64,000 nucleotides of DNA from IGN2 sp964639955. Its GTDB lineage: Bacteria; Bacteroidota; Ignavibacteria; Ignavibacteriales; Ignavibacteriaceae. Below the pieces are notes generated by a model. It was not told the DNA's origin, ran no database searches, and saw nothing but the letters and a program-made list of their open reading frames with translations. Each line of letters begins with the position of its first letter. The first letter of the stretch is position 1. Shown here one piece after another: positions 15,829 to 25,356 of the stretch. A program made the position numbers and the translations under genes. The DNA lies in NCBI GenBank assembly GCA_964639955.1, contig CAZXGJ010000008.1:1-64000 (forward strand), given 5' to 3'.

Positions 15829-18819
15829 ATGAAAATGTTTTTCATTTCATTCTGCCTTTTTGTTTCTTTTATAAATGCTCAAACCCTGCTCGAAACAGTA
15901 TCTCTGCCAAACAATAATTTCTATAATTATGGAAGCGGCCTTGTTTACGAGAATAACAAATACTGGATATCTTCAAGTCATTCAACTGCCGGGCAGGGGC
16001 TTATCAACGCCGTTAATTCTTCCGGTACCCAGGTTGCAACCATTAACATTTCTTATCCCGGAATGCAGGAATCATTAGGACTCGCGTTCGACGGGACAAA
16101 CTTCTGGTATGTTGACAGGAAAACTTCCCGCTGCGATATATTCAAAGTTTCCCCGGCAGGTAACGTGCTCGATTCAATTACTACTTCGCAGTTGTTTGGT
16201 GCAACCAATATTTTACTTGGTGGAGCAGCCTGGGATGGTTCGGGGTTGTGGATTTCTGTTTATTCACCTGACACCAGAGCAGCTTTGTATAGAGTGAATG
16301 TTGCTGCTAAAGCAATTGTAGATACAATTTCTGTAGTCGGTTTACAACCACAGGGAATTACAGTTAAAGGTGATACTCTATTTTATGTAATGGATGGATT
16401 TCAGGGGGATGATGAAAGAATTTATGCTATCGATTTGAACACGGAAGATACTTTATTCTCATTTCATGTTCCTGAACCACCAGGAGTCAGACAAAATCCA
16501 AGAGGTCTTGCGTGGGATGGATCATTTTTCTGGCTTCTTGCAGAACCTGTTGGTGCAAGTTCAGGGAGACAGTTATTTAAATATGATCTGAGCGGCAGCG
16601 GAACTCCTGAAATTACAGTTCCTGTGAGCACAATAAATTTCCCGAATACTACGGTCGGAAATACAGGCAATTACATTCTAACAATTTACAGTACGGGAAC
16701 CTCAGCTTTAACACTCGATTCAATTACTGTTTCCGGAAATAATTTTTCAATAAATCCTCTTTCCTTTCCGGTAAACATTCCTCCGGGAGGTTCTCAAAAC
16801 ATAACCGTAAATTTTACGCCTTCAAATTATGCTAACTATACGGGCAGCCTGTTCATCTATAACAATGATCCGATTCACCCGGTAGTTCCTGTTGAATTGA
16901 AAGGGCAGGGTGTGCTCGATGGTGCAAGAATCGGGCTATCAGCATCCATGCACGACTTTGGCAACATTTGGGTGGGTGAAGGAATTACATTCTGGGATTT
17001 TTATGTTTTTAATATGGGAAATCAGACTCTTACTGTCTCTGATATGCAGCTTAATCTTCCCGAATATTCTTTTGATGCACCTGCAATTCCGTTTCAGATA
17101 TTTTCTACAGATACTCTTTCAGTTAGAATATTTTTCTACCCCTCACAAACAGGTACTTATGAGGATACATTAAAAATTACAACAAACGATTTAACCGTAC
17201 CTATTTCCAGAATTTCTCTTACCGGTACCGGAGTGTTCAATGAGTACAATTATGGTTATAAATTCTGGCAGTATAACGTTCCAGTACATCCTAATTCACC
17301 AAGTGCTTCACCACGTATTGAAGCTTTGAAACCCATAAACGATATTACCGGTGATGGTATTGCAGAAGTGGTAATATCAACAGAAAATTACTGGACAATG
17401 TGCCTTGATGGTGCTGCTTCAGGATTTTCATTTCCGCTCTGGATTTTTACAACATATATGAGCAGCAATAATGCAGGTTCAATAGGTCAGAATTTTGAAT
17501 ACGGTGTGCAGGATGCTATGCAAATTGCCAATGACCTGAACGGTGACGGATTTAACGATGTTGTCTTAGCAGTTGGCGGCGGTAATGAGCATACGTATGC
17601 GCTTGATGGATTTAACGGACAGATAATCTGGGAGTTTGGTGATAATATTAATTATGATCTGGGTGATTTTGAAGCAGTGGATGTGCAGAGAGATTTTAAC
17701 GGCGATAACGTTGAAGATGTTCTGGCTATAGCTGATGGTAATCAATCCGGTACAGGATATAAACGTGCTTTTCTTTTTAACGGAACTAACGGCAGTATTA
17801 TCTGGGAACATTTCTACCCGGGTCCCAATCCTGCTTTTGGTAAAACAATTATTTCCGTTAATGACTTTACAGGCGATAATATTCCTGAGGTTATAATCGC
17901 TTATGGAAATAATGGCTCATCAGACCAGGCAGTAAGAGCGCTTAATGGCGCCAACGGGCAGGCAATATGGACGCGTGAGACGATTGACTACGAACCCAAA
18001 GAATTACTGGCGCTGCCCTTGCCCGGCGGCACTACCGATATTATTGCAGCAGAGTATTTTAACAGAATACACAGGCTTAACGGTACCACCGGAAATATAA
18101 ACTGGACTTATCCGCTCGGTGCTTCTGCAGGGGTTATTCAAATAGGGTTAATTGATGATATTGACGGCGACCAGATACCTGATGTACTGATAGCTTCTTT
18201 TGCAGGTAATGGTTTTAATTGTTTAAGCGGCGGAAGCGGAACACAGTTGTGGTCTTATCAAATGGATTATCAATTTGGTGTTGCTTCAATTCCTGATATT
18301 GATGACGATGGTTACCAGGATGTTATTGTTGGTTCGCGCGATCAGTTTCTTTATTGCATAAACGGAAAAGGAGATTCACTGATATTTAAAAACCAGTTCT
18401 CTGATTGGCTGTACTCGGTGAACCGTATGCCTTCAATAGATGGTAATTACAGTTATGAAGTGCTTGCCGGTACAAGAGACGGTATTGTGGCAGTCCTTTC
18501 AGGAGGTATCGATCTCGTAGTGGATGCAGGTTCCGGTGAAACAAATGAAATTCCTGTTCATTATTCATTACTGCAGAATTACCCTAATCCATTTAATCCT
18601 TCAACTAAAATAGAATTCAAAATTCCTGCTTCGGGGCTGGTAACGTTAAAGGTGTATGATCTGCTCGGAAGAGAAGTAACTACTTTAATTAATGATAAAT
18701 TGGAGCCCGGTAATTATACTGTAAATTTCGAAGCGGTTAATCTTTCCAGCGGAATATACTTCTATACACTTACAGCAGGTGATTTTGTTTCGAGTAAGAA
18801 AATGATTCTTCTAAAGTAA
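15829..18819 (+). CDS. T9SS-exported repeat protein with sorting tail
   Basis: Large secreted protein, about 996 residues from the ATG at 15829 (a GTG at 15817 is in frame). Signal peptide MKMFFISFCLFVSFINAQ; a beta-propeller-like region (about 20-275); two ASPM/SPD-2/Hydin-like Ig domains (about 285-370 and 375-475, each ending LKGQGV or LTGTGV); a region rich in Asp/Asn calcium-type repeats of the FG-GAP/VCBS kind (DLNGDGFNDVV, DFNGDNVEDVL, DIDGDQIPDVL, DIDDDGYQDVI; about 500-890); and a C-terminal Por-secretion tail from about 915 (NYPNPFNPSTKIEF, VYDLLGREV, SGIYFYTL). It should cross the outer membrane by type IX secretion. The ligand is unknown. Confidence 0.93.
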   Translation: MKMFFISFCLFVSFINAQTLLETVSLPNNNFYNYGSGLVYENNKYWISSSHSTAGQGLINAVNSSGTQVATINISYPGMQESLGLAFDGTNFWYVDRKTSRCDIFKVSPAGNVLDSITTSQLFGATNILLGGAAWDGSGLWISVYSPDTRAALYRVNVAAKAIVDTISVVGLQPQGITVKGDTLFYVMDGFQGDDERIYAIDLNTEDTLFSFHVPEPPGVRQNPRGLAWDGSFFWLLAEPVGASSGRQLFKYDLSGSGTPEITVPVSTINFPNTTVGNTGNYILTIYSTGTSALTLDSITVSGNNFSINPLSFPVNIPPGGSQNITVNFTPSNYANYTGSLFIYNNDPIHPVVPVELKGQGVLDGARIGLSASMHDFGNIWVGEGITFWDFYVFNMGNQTLTVSDMQLNLPEYSFDAPAIPFQIFSTDTLSVRIFFYPSQTGTYEDTLKITTNDLTVPISRISLTGTGVFNEYNYGYKFWQYNVPVHPNSPSASPRIEALKPINDITGDGIAEVVISTENYWTMCLDGAASGFSFPLWIFTTYMSSNNAGSIGQNFEYGVQDAMQIANDLNGDGFNDVVLAVGGGNEHTYALDGFNGQIIWEFGDNINYDLGDFEAVDVQRDFNGDNVEDVLAIADGNQSGTGYKRAFLFNGTNGSIIWEHFYPGPNPAFGKTIISVNDFTGDNIPEVIIAYGNNGSSDQAVRALNGANGQAIWTRETIDYEPKELLALPLPGGTTDIIAAEYFNRIHRLNGTTGNINWTYPLGASAGVIQIGLIDDIDGDQIPDVLIASFAGNGFNCLSGGSGTQLWSYQMDYQFGVASIPDIDDDGYQDVIVGSRDQFLYCINGKGDSLIFKNQFSDWLYSVNRMPSIDGNYSYEVLAGTRDGIVAVLSGGIDLVVDAGSGETNEIPVHYSLLQNYPNPFNPSTKIEFKIPASGLVTLKVYDLLGREVTTLINDKLEPGNYTVNFEAVNLSSGIYFYTLTAGDFVSSKKMILLK

Positions 18820-19110
18820 TTATTCCTTCAGAATTGATTTAACTTCGGCGAGTTTTTCTTCGGGGATGATAATTTTATCGTTTCCGGAGGATGACAACTT
18901 TGTCTTTATTCCATTCTGTTTGAGAAGATTTATTGCTTTATTAGCTATGGATTCATTCTCGAACTGAAGTTCAATTAAAGGAACTTTGTTTACTGAAAGA
19001 TTATCAGACAGGCTTATTCCACATATTGGACAAATTTCCGAATCAAATTGCGGTATCGAGTTGAACTCTGAAAGATAGTCTTCAAATTCCTTTAGGTCAG
19101 CATCTAACAT
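18820..19110 (-). CDS. Small DUF2007-like protein with a CPICG zinc motif
   Basis: 96-residue protein. The N-terminal half holds CPICG (residues about 27-31), a single zinc-knuckle pair. The C-terminal half (about 43-96) fits the DUF2007 putative signal-transducing domain: a beta-alpha-beta unit with NKAINLLKQNGIKTKL and a late PEEKLAEVKSIL helix. It ends directly against the stop of the T9SS gene, converging with it. Function unknown; the domain assignment is moderate. Confidence 0.75.
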   Translation of the reverse strand: MLDADLKEFEDYLSEFNSIPQFDSEICPICGISLSDNLSVNKVPLIELQFENESIANKAINLLKQNGIKTKLSSSGNDKIIIPEEKLAEVKSILKE

Positions 19111-19130
19111 TTTATTTTTCCCCTCTCATA

Positions 19131-19532
19131 TTATTGAATACTGAATCTTCCGCTTAATTCAAATACATTTTTATCGCTGCTGTTCAATACTTTTATGCTA
19201 TAATGATTCGATGAGGGAATATTAGTCGGTACAGTCCAGTTAAAATATCCTGTATTTTCCAAATCATCAGCTAACGTCAGCTTGTAATCACTCTTTCTGA
19301 ACAATTGAATACTTACTCTTTTTATAGATGCAGCAATCCATTTAATCTCAATTGTATCACCATGCTTCCAAATGGAGCCATTGGGTGGAGATGTAATAAT
19401 AATTTTAGATGATTCGTCAGGTACATGCAAAATTAAATCGGGAATTTCTCTTTCACCAAAAATCTGCCGGCAGCCAATTAGTGAAAAGGCTAAAAAGAAA
19501 ACTGAACTAATTTCTGCTATTAACTTTTTCAT
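19131..19532 (-). CDS. Lipoprotein with a Kre9/KNH-like Ig domain
   Basis: 133 residues. A lipoprotein signal ends in a lipobox (FSLIGC, Cys at about 21). A single beta-sandwich follows with the pattern of Kre9/KNH-type domains: SPPNGSIWKHGDTIEIKW, ENTGYFNWTVP and YSIKVLNSSDKN. Such domains are usually found in secreted carbohydrate-linked proteins in this lineage. The start follows GAAGGAATT, a good binding site. Probably sits in the outer or inner membrane facing the periplasm. Confidence 0.8.
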   Translation of the reverse strand: MKKLIAEISSVFFLAFSLIGCRQIFGEREIPDLILHVPDESSKIIITSPPNGSIWKHGDTIEIKWIAASIKRVSIQLFRKSDYKLTLADDLENTGYFNWTVPTNIPSSNHYSIKVLNSSDKNVFELSGRFSIQ

Positions 19533-19737
19533 ATAATTCCTTCAAGGCAAAAAAAACAAATAGGAAAATTAATAGCAAGGAGGTATCGGACGTATTTGTT
19601 ATAATTGTATTAAAAGAAATGGTCATAATCTCATTTTCATTCATTATTTCTGAGTCTAATACACAGCCTTCGTTGATTTCGCTAAAAAAAATGAGTTTGC
19701 TTTTGGTACGAGAGTTGGCATTAAAGCACAGCATCAT
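19507..19737 (-). CDS. Possible small membrane protein of unknown function
   Basis: 76 residues. I do not recognise it. In favour: the start ATGATG follows AAGGAG with seven bases between, among the strongest binding sites in the window, and it overlaps the lipoprotein gene by 26 bases. It has one hydrophobic helix near the C-terminus (TSLLLIFLFVFFAL) followed by a charged end. Against: no signal, no known domain, and the strong hairpin upstream (19754-19783) is oriented as a terminator for the other strand. It may be a real small tail-anchored protein or chance. Confidence 0.4.
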   Translation of the reverse strand: MMLCFNANSRTKSKLIFFSEINEGCVLDSEIMNENEIMTISFNTIITNTSDTSLLLIFLFVFFALKELYEKVNSRN

Positions 19738-19753
19738 ATGTTCTCTCCTTATA

Positions 19754-19796
19754 CCCCTGAATCAATTAGTATTGATTTGGGGGTTTTTATTTTTTG
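19754..19796 (+). terminator. Rho-independent terminator hairpin
   Basis: Stem CCCCTGAATCAAT (19754-19766), loop TAGT, and arm ATTGATTTGGGGG (two G-U pairs inside), followed by TTTTTATTTTTT. This is a classical intrinsic terminator in the plus direction. No plus-strand gene is seen upstream, so it may end an unrecognised transcript or leftover read-through. On the minus strand the same hairpin sits just upstream of the binding site of the 76-residue ORF. Confidence 0.6.
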
Positions 19797-19840
19797 ATTA
19801 CTGGGTAAAAATAAAGATAAGAAAAAATATCCGCGCTCAG

Positions 19841-21448
19841 TTATTTAGCTAAAGGCAGCTTAAAGCTGAAACAGCTTCCCTGTCCCAATTCACTTTCAAC
19901 TTTTAATTCGCTACCGTGCTTTTCAGCAATTTCCTTGCAGAGTAAAAGCCCAAGTCCGGTGCCTTTTTCCTTGTTAGTACCGGGTGTAGAGTAGCTTTCA
20001 TCAATTCTGAATAACTTCGGGATATTGTATTTACTTATCCCTATGCCATTATCTTTTACAGATATCTCAACACTTCCTGCATCAGCTAAATCATGAAGTA
20101 TTTCTATTTTACCTTTCTCACGGGTGAACTTTATTGCATTGGAGATAAGATTGTGAAGAAGCGATCTTATCATTGAGTCATCACCCTTAACAATCAGGGC
20201 GGGGTCTGTTATTTCATTTTTAATTATAATTGATTTAAGGATAGCATTATGTTTAAGAGCCAATTCTATTTCACTAATCAGTTCACTAAGTGAGAATTCT
20301 TTTTCGATATATTGATATTTACCAGTTTGAATCCGGCTCCAGTCCAGCAGGTTTTCAATCAGGTTAAAAAGATTCGATGTGCTGCTTTCAATTTCATTTA
20401 TGTAAGCTTTCAGCTCTTCTGCAGTTAAATTATCAAATTCGGTTTTCAGAATAGACGAAAGTCCTTTCAAACCGTTGAAGGGGCTTCTTAAATCGTGTGC
20501 GAGGATAGAAAAAAATTTATCTTTACTGGCATTGAGCTCTTTTAATTCTTCCGAGTAGCGTTTAAGAGCATCCTCATCCATTTTTTTATTGATTGCTGTT
20601 GCAATTTGTTCGGAGACGTATGTAAGCAGTTGTTTTTCTTCTTCACCGTAAGTTGAACTGTTGTTGTAATCCTGAACTACGATAACTCCTATTGTTTTGT
20701 TCTTGGCTTTAAGCGTTACACCAAGCCAAATTTCAGCCGGCGGGCCGATGAGATCGGTAATGCCTTTTTTTCTCAACTTTAAATCCAGTTCAGCGTCTAC
20801 CAGCATGTTATGACCGGTTTTTAATACATATTCGGTAAGACCGCGTCCGAGCTTGCAGGGCTCAGGAGGACTGTCAAATTCATCTACAAAATAGGGGAAG
20901 GAAATCATTTCGTTTTTTTCATCGTAGAGAGCGATATAAAAATTGTCGGCTTTCATTAAGCCACCTACAATTTGATGTATTCTTTCATAAAGCTCATCGA
21001 TATCTTCTATAGAATGAACCAGATCTGAAATTTGATATAAAGCCCTTTGTATTTTCTGAGATTTTACAGTTTCGGTAATGTCTTCAACGAAAGATGACAC
21101 ACCAATTACAGAGCCTTTCTCATCTATCAGCGTAGTATTATGCCATTCGCATAAAATTATTTTGCCGTCTTTTCTTATATTTTCGTTTGTGCTGCGGTTG
21201 CCGCCTTTCGATGAGAGCAATTTTTTCCAGATTTCCGAAACAATCCCCCTAACGGAATCCGGGACAATTAATTCTTCGGCAGTTTTTCCCCTTGCTTCGT
21301 CCTGACTATATCCGAATATTTTTTCAGAGGCAGGATTCCAGCGAATAACGCGGAAATCTGTATCCCACTCAATAATACCAAGTGGTGCCTGCTGGAAGTG
21401 AAGCTCCTGTCTTTGTAGGTACTCGGCAATAGTATCGTGTTCTTCCAT
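19841..21448 (-). CDS. PAS-GAF sensor histidine kinase
   Basis: Soluble sensor kinase of 535 residues with no transmembrane helix. A PAS domain (about 12-130, IEWDTDFRVIRWNPASEKIFGYS) is followed by a GAF domain (about 140-290), HisKA (about 308-375, phospho-accepting His in FFSILAHDLRSPF) and a complete HATPase_c (N box HNLISNAIKFTRE, G1 VKDNGIGIS, G2 GTGLGLLLCKEI). It should sense a cytoplasmic cue and phosphorylate a response regulator. None is adjacent; the free receiver at 29078 is one candidate in the window. Confidence 0.93.
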   Translation of the reverse strand: MEEHDTIAEYLQRQELHFQQAPLGIIEWDTDFRVIRWNPASEKIFGYSQDEARGKTAEELIVPDSVRGIVSEIWKKLLSSKGGNRSTNENIRKDGKIILCEWHNTTLIDEKGSVIGVSSFVEDITETVKSQKIQRALYQISDLVHSIEDIDELYERIHQIVGGLMKADNFYIALYDEKNEMISFPYFVDEFDSPPEPCKLGRGLTEYVLKTGHNMLVDAELDLKLRKKGITDLIGPPAEIWLGVTLKAKNKTIGVIVVQDYNNSSTYGEEEKQLLTYVSEQIATAINKKMDEDALKRYSEELKELNASKDKFFSILAHDLRSPFNGLKGLSSILKTEFDNLTAEELKAYINEIESSTSNLFNLIENLLDWSRIQTGKYQYIEKEFSLSELISEIELALKHNAILKSIIIKNEITDPALIVKGDDSMIRSLLHNLISNAIKFTREKGKIEILHDLADAGSVEISVKDNGIGISKYNIPKLFRIDESYSTPGTNKEKGTGLGLLLCKEIAEKHGSELKVESELGQGSCFSFKLPLAK

Positions 21449-21647
21449 TCTTATATTGGTTTTTTATTCCTGAAAATAAACTCGTATAAATAATAATCTG
21501 ATATTGTATCCGTTTTGATGGTTCTAACATTTTATTCATCCACTATAACAATGCCAGTTCATTTGTTAAAAAAATAAAATTGGGAATAATCTCCAGTAAA
21601 TTGAAGATGAACATTTGACTTTTAATTGTAATTTTTACTTAAGCATG

Positions 21648-21679
21648 TTTTTCATTCGGAGTTCGATTATATATATTTG
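21648..21679 (+). promoter_or_regulatory. Probable promoter of the PcrA/UvrD helicase gene
   Basis: TATATTTG (21672-21679) matches the TAnnTTTG box exactly; TTTT (21648-21651) lies 20 bp upstream in place of TTTG. It falls 30 bases before the helicase ATG. Confidence 0.45.
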
Positions 21680-21708
21680 CACTTCATTTTTAAGAAAAAC
21701 AAGGTATT

Positions 21709-23892
21709 ATGTTAGATTTTAAGCAATTAAATGATGAACAGCAGAAAGCAGTAGAATATTCGGGAAGCCAACAAATGTTAGTGGCAGGCGCCGGAACTGG
21801 TAAAACAACTGTACTAATTCACAAAGTTGGTTATCTGATTAAAAAGGGGTACAAACCGGATTCAATTCTCGTTCTTACATTCAGCAACAGAGCTGCTAGT
21901 GAGATGAGAAAACAAATAACCGAGATGGTAGGAAAGCGCGCTTCTTCTATCGCAATGGGAACATTTTATTCTGTTTTTGCCGGTATATTACGCAGTGAAG
22001 CAAAATTTTTAAACTACAGACCCAACTTTTCTATTTACGATATTGAAGATTCATTATCTCTGGTTACGAATATTATGATAGCTTTAGAAATCGAAATGGA
22101 CGGCCTCACTCCAAATAACGCAAGACATCGGATAAGCCATCTGAAATGTAATTTGATTACACCGCAACAATACAGGAAAAACCTTGTCAAATCTAAAAGA
22201 GATGATAAAATTGCCGATATCTATGAGGAGTATCAGAACCGGCTCGTTGCAAATAACTCGATGGATTATGAAGAATTATTGCTTCAGGCTATTAATTTGT
22301 TTCAATCCAAACACCAGGTGCTGCAAAAGTACCGGCAAAAATTCATATATATTCTTGTGGATGAATTCCAGGATACGAATACCGCTCAGTATGAATTGTT
22401 GAAACTTCTGCTTTCACGAAGCTGCAAAATCACCGTTGTAGGAGATGATGATCAGAGTATCTACGGCTGGCGTGGTGCCAATCCGGGAAATATGCTTGCA
22501 TTTAAAAAAGACTTTAAACAATGTAAACTCTTCAGGCCGGAACAAAATTACCGTTCTTCTAAAACCATTTTATCAGCAGCCGAATCATTAATAAAGAATA
22601 ATAAAAGCTACTTCCCAAAAAACTTAAGTACACAGAATAAAGACGGAGAACTGTTAACGCTGGTTAAATGTGCTGACGAAAAGGATGAAGCATTTCAGCT
22701 TTCAAAATTTATTAAGAAAGAAATACAAAAGAAGAAACTGGCTTATAAAGATTTTGCTATTCTGTACAGAATAAACGCACAAAGCAGAACGCTTGAAGAT
22801 ATTTTTAAGAAGGAAAAGATTCCATTCACGATTATCGGCGGAGTAGAGTTTTACCGCCGGAAAGAAGTAAAAGATGTAATTGCTTATCTAAGGGTTATTG
22901 CCAATAACAATGATGAAGAAAGTATTCTGCGCATAATGAACTTTCCGCAAAGAGGGATTGGCAATACTACTATAACAAGGATGATTGCTTTTGCAAGAAA
23001 ACACAACCTCACTTTGTTCCAAACTATGAGCAGGGTTTTTGAGGTGATCGATATTAAGGAAAGAATTCAAAAAAATGTTAAAGGATTCAGACTTCTGCTT
23101 GAAAAATATATTGGACTTAAGGATAAACTTTCCGTTGGCGAACTTTCGAGGGCATTAATTGATGATCTCGGATTGATCAGGATGTTTAAAAGTGAAAATA
23201 ACCCTGAATCTTTACAAAGGTTGGAGAATATTCAAAAACTGATGACAATCATTACAGATTTTTCGAATAATAATAAGGAAGCAGATTTAAATCAGTTCCT
23301 TGAAAATGTTTCGCTAACAACCGGCATTGATTTCTACAATGATGAGAACAATTCAGTCGCCCTGATTAATCTTCATAGTGCCAAAGGCTGCGAATTCCCG
23401 GTTGTTTTTATATCCGGCAGTGAAGAAGAAATATTTCCTCTTGCACAACGCTTCAGCGAAGACACAACGGTTGAGGAAGAAAGACGTTTATTTTTTGTTG
23501 GAATGACAAGAGCTCAGCAGAAAGTGTTTATTTCTCATGCACGGAGCCGGTATCGCTTTGGAGAAGTTGCTTATCAAAGCAGATCAAGATTTATTGATGA
23601 AATAATGCATTCTGCCTTGGAAGAAGTTAACGGTGGAATCGGACGAAAGGCTAACAGGAAGACTAAAAAAGAACTCTTTTACGAATATTTTAATTCTGTT
23701 GATTACGATGACTTTGACCAGGAGAACAAAGTAGTTAGAATAGGAAGCCGGGTGATGCACGAAAAATTCGGACTCGGTAAAGTTATAGATGTTACTGGTG
23801 TCGGAGATCAGGTTAAGGCAACAGTAAATTTCGAAGGAAACAATATCCGGCAGCTGATGCTTAAATTTGCCCGGTTAAAAATACTGCATTAA
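21709..23892 (+). CDS. UvrD/PcrA-type superfamily 1 DNA helicase
   Basis: 3'-5' DNA helicase used in repair and in clearing replication conflicts. Walker A AGAGTGKTT (26-34), motif Ia TFSNRAASEM, Walker B/II VDEFQDTN (about 217-224), motif III GDDDQSIYGWRGA, motif IV QNYRS, motif V LHSAKGCEFPVVF and motif VI VGMTRAQ. The C-terminal domain (about 678-727: RVMHEKFGLGKVIDV) is the Tudor-like fold of PcrA. The 727-residue length fits PcrA. It may be part of the SOS response, but no LexA-type palindrome is visible here. Confidence 0.94.
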   Translation: MLDFKQLNDEQQKAVEYSGSQQMLVAGAGTGKTTVLIHKVGYLIKKGYKPDSILVLTFSNRAASEMRKQITEMVGKRASSIAMGTFYSVFAGILRSEAKFLNYRPNFSIYDIEDSLSLVTNIMIALEIEMDGLTPNNARHRISHLKCNLITPQQYRKNLVKSKRDDKIADIYEEYQNRLVANNSMDYEELLLQAINLFQSKHQVLQKYRQKFIYILVDEFQDTNTAQYELLKLLLSRSCKITVVGDDDQSIYGWRGANPGNMLAFKKDFKQCKLFRPEQNYRSSKTILSAAESLIKNNKSYFPKNLSTQNKDGELLTLVKCADEKDEAFQLSKFIKKEIQKKKLAYKDFAILYRINAQSRTLEDIFKKEKIPFTIIGGVEFYRRKEVKDVIAYLRVIANNNDEESILRIMNFPQRGIGNTTITRMIAFARKHNLTLFQTMSRVFEVIDIKERIQKNVKGFRLLLEKYIGLKDKLSVGELSRALIDDLGLIRMFKSENNPESLQRLENIQKLMTIITDFSNNNKEADLNQFLENVSLTTGIDFYNDENNSVALINLHSAKGCEFPVVFISGSEEEIFPLAQRFSEDTTVEEERRLFFVGMTRAQQKVFISHARSRYRFGEVAYQSRSRFIDEIMHSALEEVNGGIGRKANRKTKKELFYEYFNSVDYDDFDQENKVVRIGSRVMHEKFGLGKVIDVTGVGDQVKATVNFEGNNIRQLMLKFARLKILH

Positions 23893-23951
23893 TTCCTTCA
23901 TTTTTTTACAGAAGAATTTTCAGAATAATATTTTAATAAGGAAGCGTAATT

Positions 23952-25337
23952 ATGTCTATCGCACCAAAAAAATTAGCAATCCTTGTTGGTGGAGGTCCTG
24001 CGCCGGGTATAAACAGTGTTATCGGTGCTGCCACTATACGTGCAGAAGTTGAAGGCGTTGAGGTTATTGGTATTAAAGATGGATTCCGTTGGATAATGGA
24101 AGGGGATACATCCCACACAAAAGAGCTGACCATTCTTAACGTAAGCAGAATTCACTTCAGAGGTGGTTCATACATAGGCATATCGAGGGCAAATCCTACA
24201 AAGAACGATAAGCATCTTGAAAACGCTGTAACGTCACTGCTCCGGTTAGATGTTGATAAATTAATCACAATCGGCGGAGACGATACTGCGTACAGCGCAC
24301 TTAAAGTTAATGAGATGGCAGCAGGCAGAATTAAAGTTGTTCACGTTCCCAAAACAATCGATAACGATCTTGATCTTCCCCACGGAATTCCGACTTTCGG
24401 TTTTCAGACTGCACGGCACATTGGAGTTGAGATTGTAAAAAATATAATGGTTGATGCACAAACCACTTCGCGATGGTATTTTGTCATTTCTATGGGCAGG
24501 AAAGCAGGCCACCTGGCTCTTGGTATTGGAAAAGCTACAGGTGCCACACTCACTCTTGTACCCGAGGAGTTTGCCGGTGATACAATCTCACTTAATCATA
24601 TTGTTGATGTACTTGTAGGTACAATAATCAAGAGGTTAAGTTACGGCAGAACAGATGGTGTAGCAATACTTGCGGAAGGATTGGTTGAAAGATTAGCTCC
24701 GGGGGATCTCGAGCAGCTTGTTGATATTGAAAGAGATGCACACGATAATATCAGGCTCGCCGAGGTAAATTTCGGAGAGATCTTAAAAATCAAGGTTCTG
24801 CAAAGGCTGAAAGAATTTGGTATTAAATCTACAATTGTTGCTAAAAATATAGGCTATGAATTAAGGTGCGCCGATCCGATTCCTTTTGATATGGAATATA
24901 CCAGGGATTTGGGTTTTTCTGCCGCACAATTTATACTAAACGGAGGATCCGGTGCTATGATATCTATTCAGAACGGAAGATTCGTGCCGCTTTTCTTTAA
25001 CGATATTCTGGACCCTGCTACAAACAGAACTAAAGTCAGGATGGTTGATCCAAGCTCCGAATCATTTTATATCGCAAGAAGATATATGCTAAGGTTGAAC
25101 AAAGCAGATTTTGAAGACCCACACGAGCTGGCAAAGCTTGCTGCTACAGCACATATTTCTATTGATGATTTCAGGAAGAGATTCTATTATTTAATTGAAC
25201 AAGATCTTCTTTATAAACATCTGGAAAACGGGCATATTCTACTGGCCAGTCCGGAGACGAATACTGCTCACAGACCGATTGCTGGAATGGAAAATAATAC
25301 AAACGATTTGGTGGATCAAAAAATTAATCCTGAATAG
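23952..25337 (+). CDS. Phosphofructokinase, probably PPi-dependent
   Basis: 461 residues of the PFK family A fold: GGGPAPGINSVIGA (13-26), IGGDDTAYSA (108-117) and VPKTIDND (132-139). In this family Asp at the second position of GGDD and Lys in PKTID mark pyrophosphate use, while ATP enzymes have GGDG and PGTID; both PPi residues (D111 and K134) are present. A PPi-dependent enzyme would make the fructose 6-phosphate step reversible. It is longer than the 320-residue ATP enzyme, as PPi types are. It ends 20 bases from the convergent AGCS symporter gene. Confidence 0.88.
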   Translation: MSIAPKKLAILVGGGPAPGINSVIGAATIRAEVEGVEVIGIKDGFRWIMEGDTSHTKELTILNVSRIHFRGGSYIGISRANPTKNDKHLENAVTSLLRLDVDKLITIGGDDTAYSALKVNEMAAGRIKVVHVPKTIDNDLDLPHGIPTFGFQTARHIGVEIVKNIMVDAQTTSRWYFVISMGRKAGHLALGIGKATGATLTLVPEEFAGDTISLNHIVDVLVGTIIKRLSYGRTDGVAILAEGLVERLAPGDLEQLVDIERDAHDNIRLAEVNFGEILKIKVLQRLKEFGIKSTIVAKNIGYELRCADPIPFDMEYTRDLGFSAAQFILNGGSGAMISIQNGRFVPLFFNDILDPATNRTKVRMVDPSSESFYIARRYMLRLNKADFEDPHELAKLAATAHISIDDFRKRFYYLIEQDLLYKHLENGHILLASPETNTAHRPIAGMENNTNDLVDQKINPE

Positions 25338-25356
25338 AATATTTCTGGAATAATTT

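Noticed and set aside
19619..19852. Plus-strand 77-codon ORF that would end after the terminator
   Set aside because: Runs through the terminator hairpin and into the kinase 3' end, with no binding site or known family.
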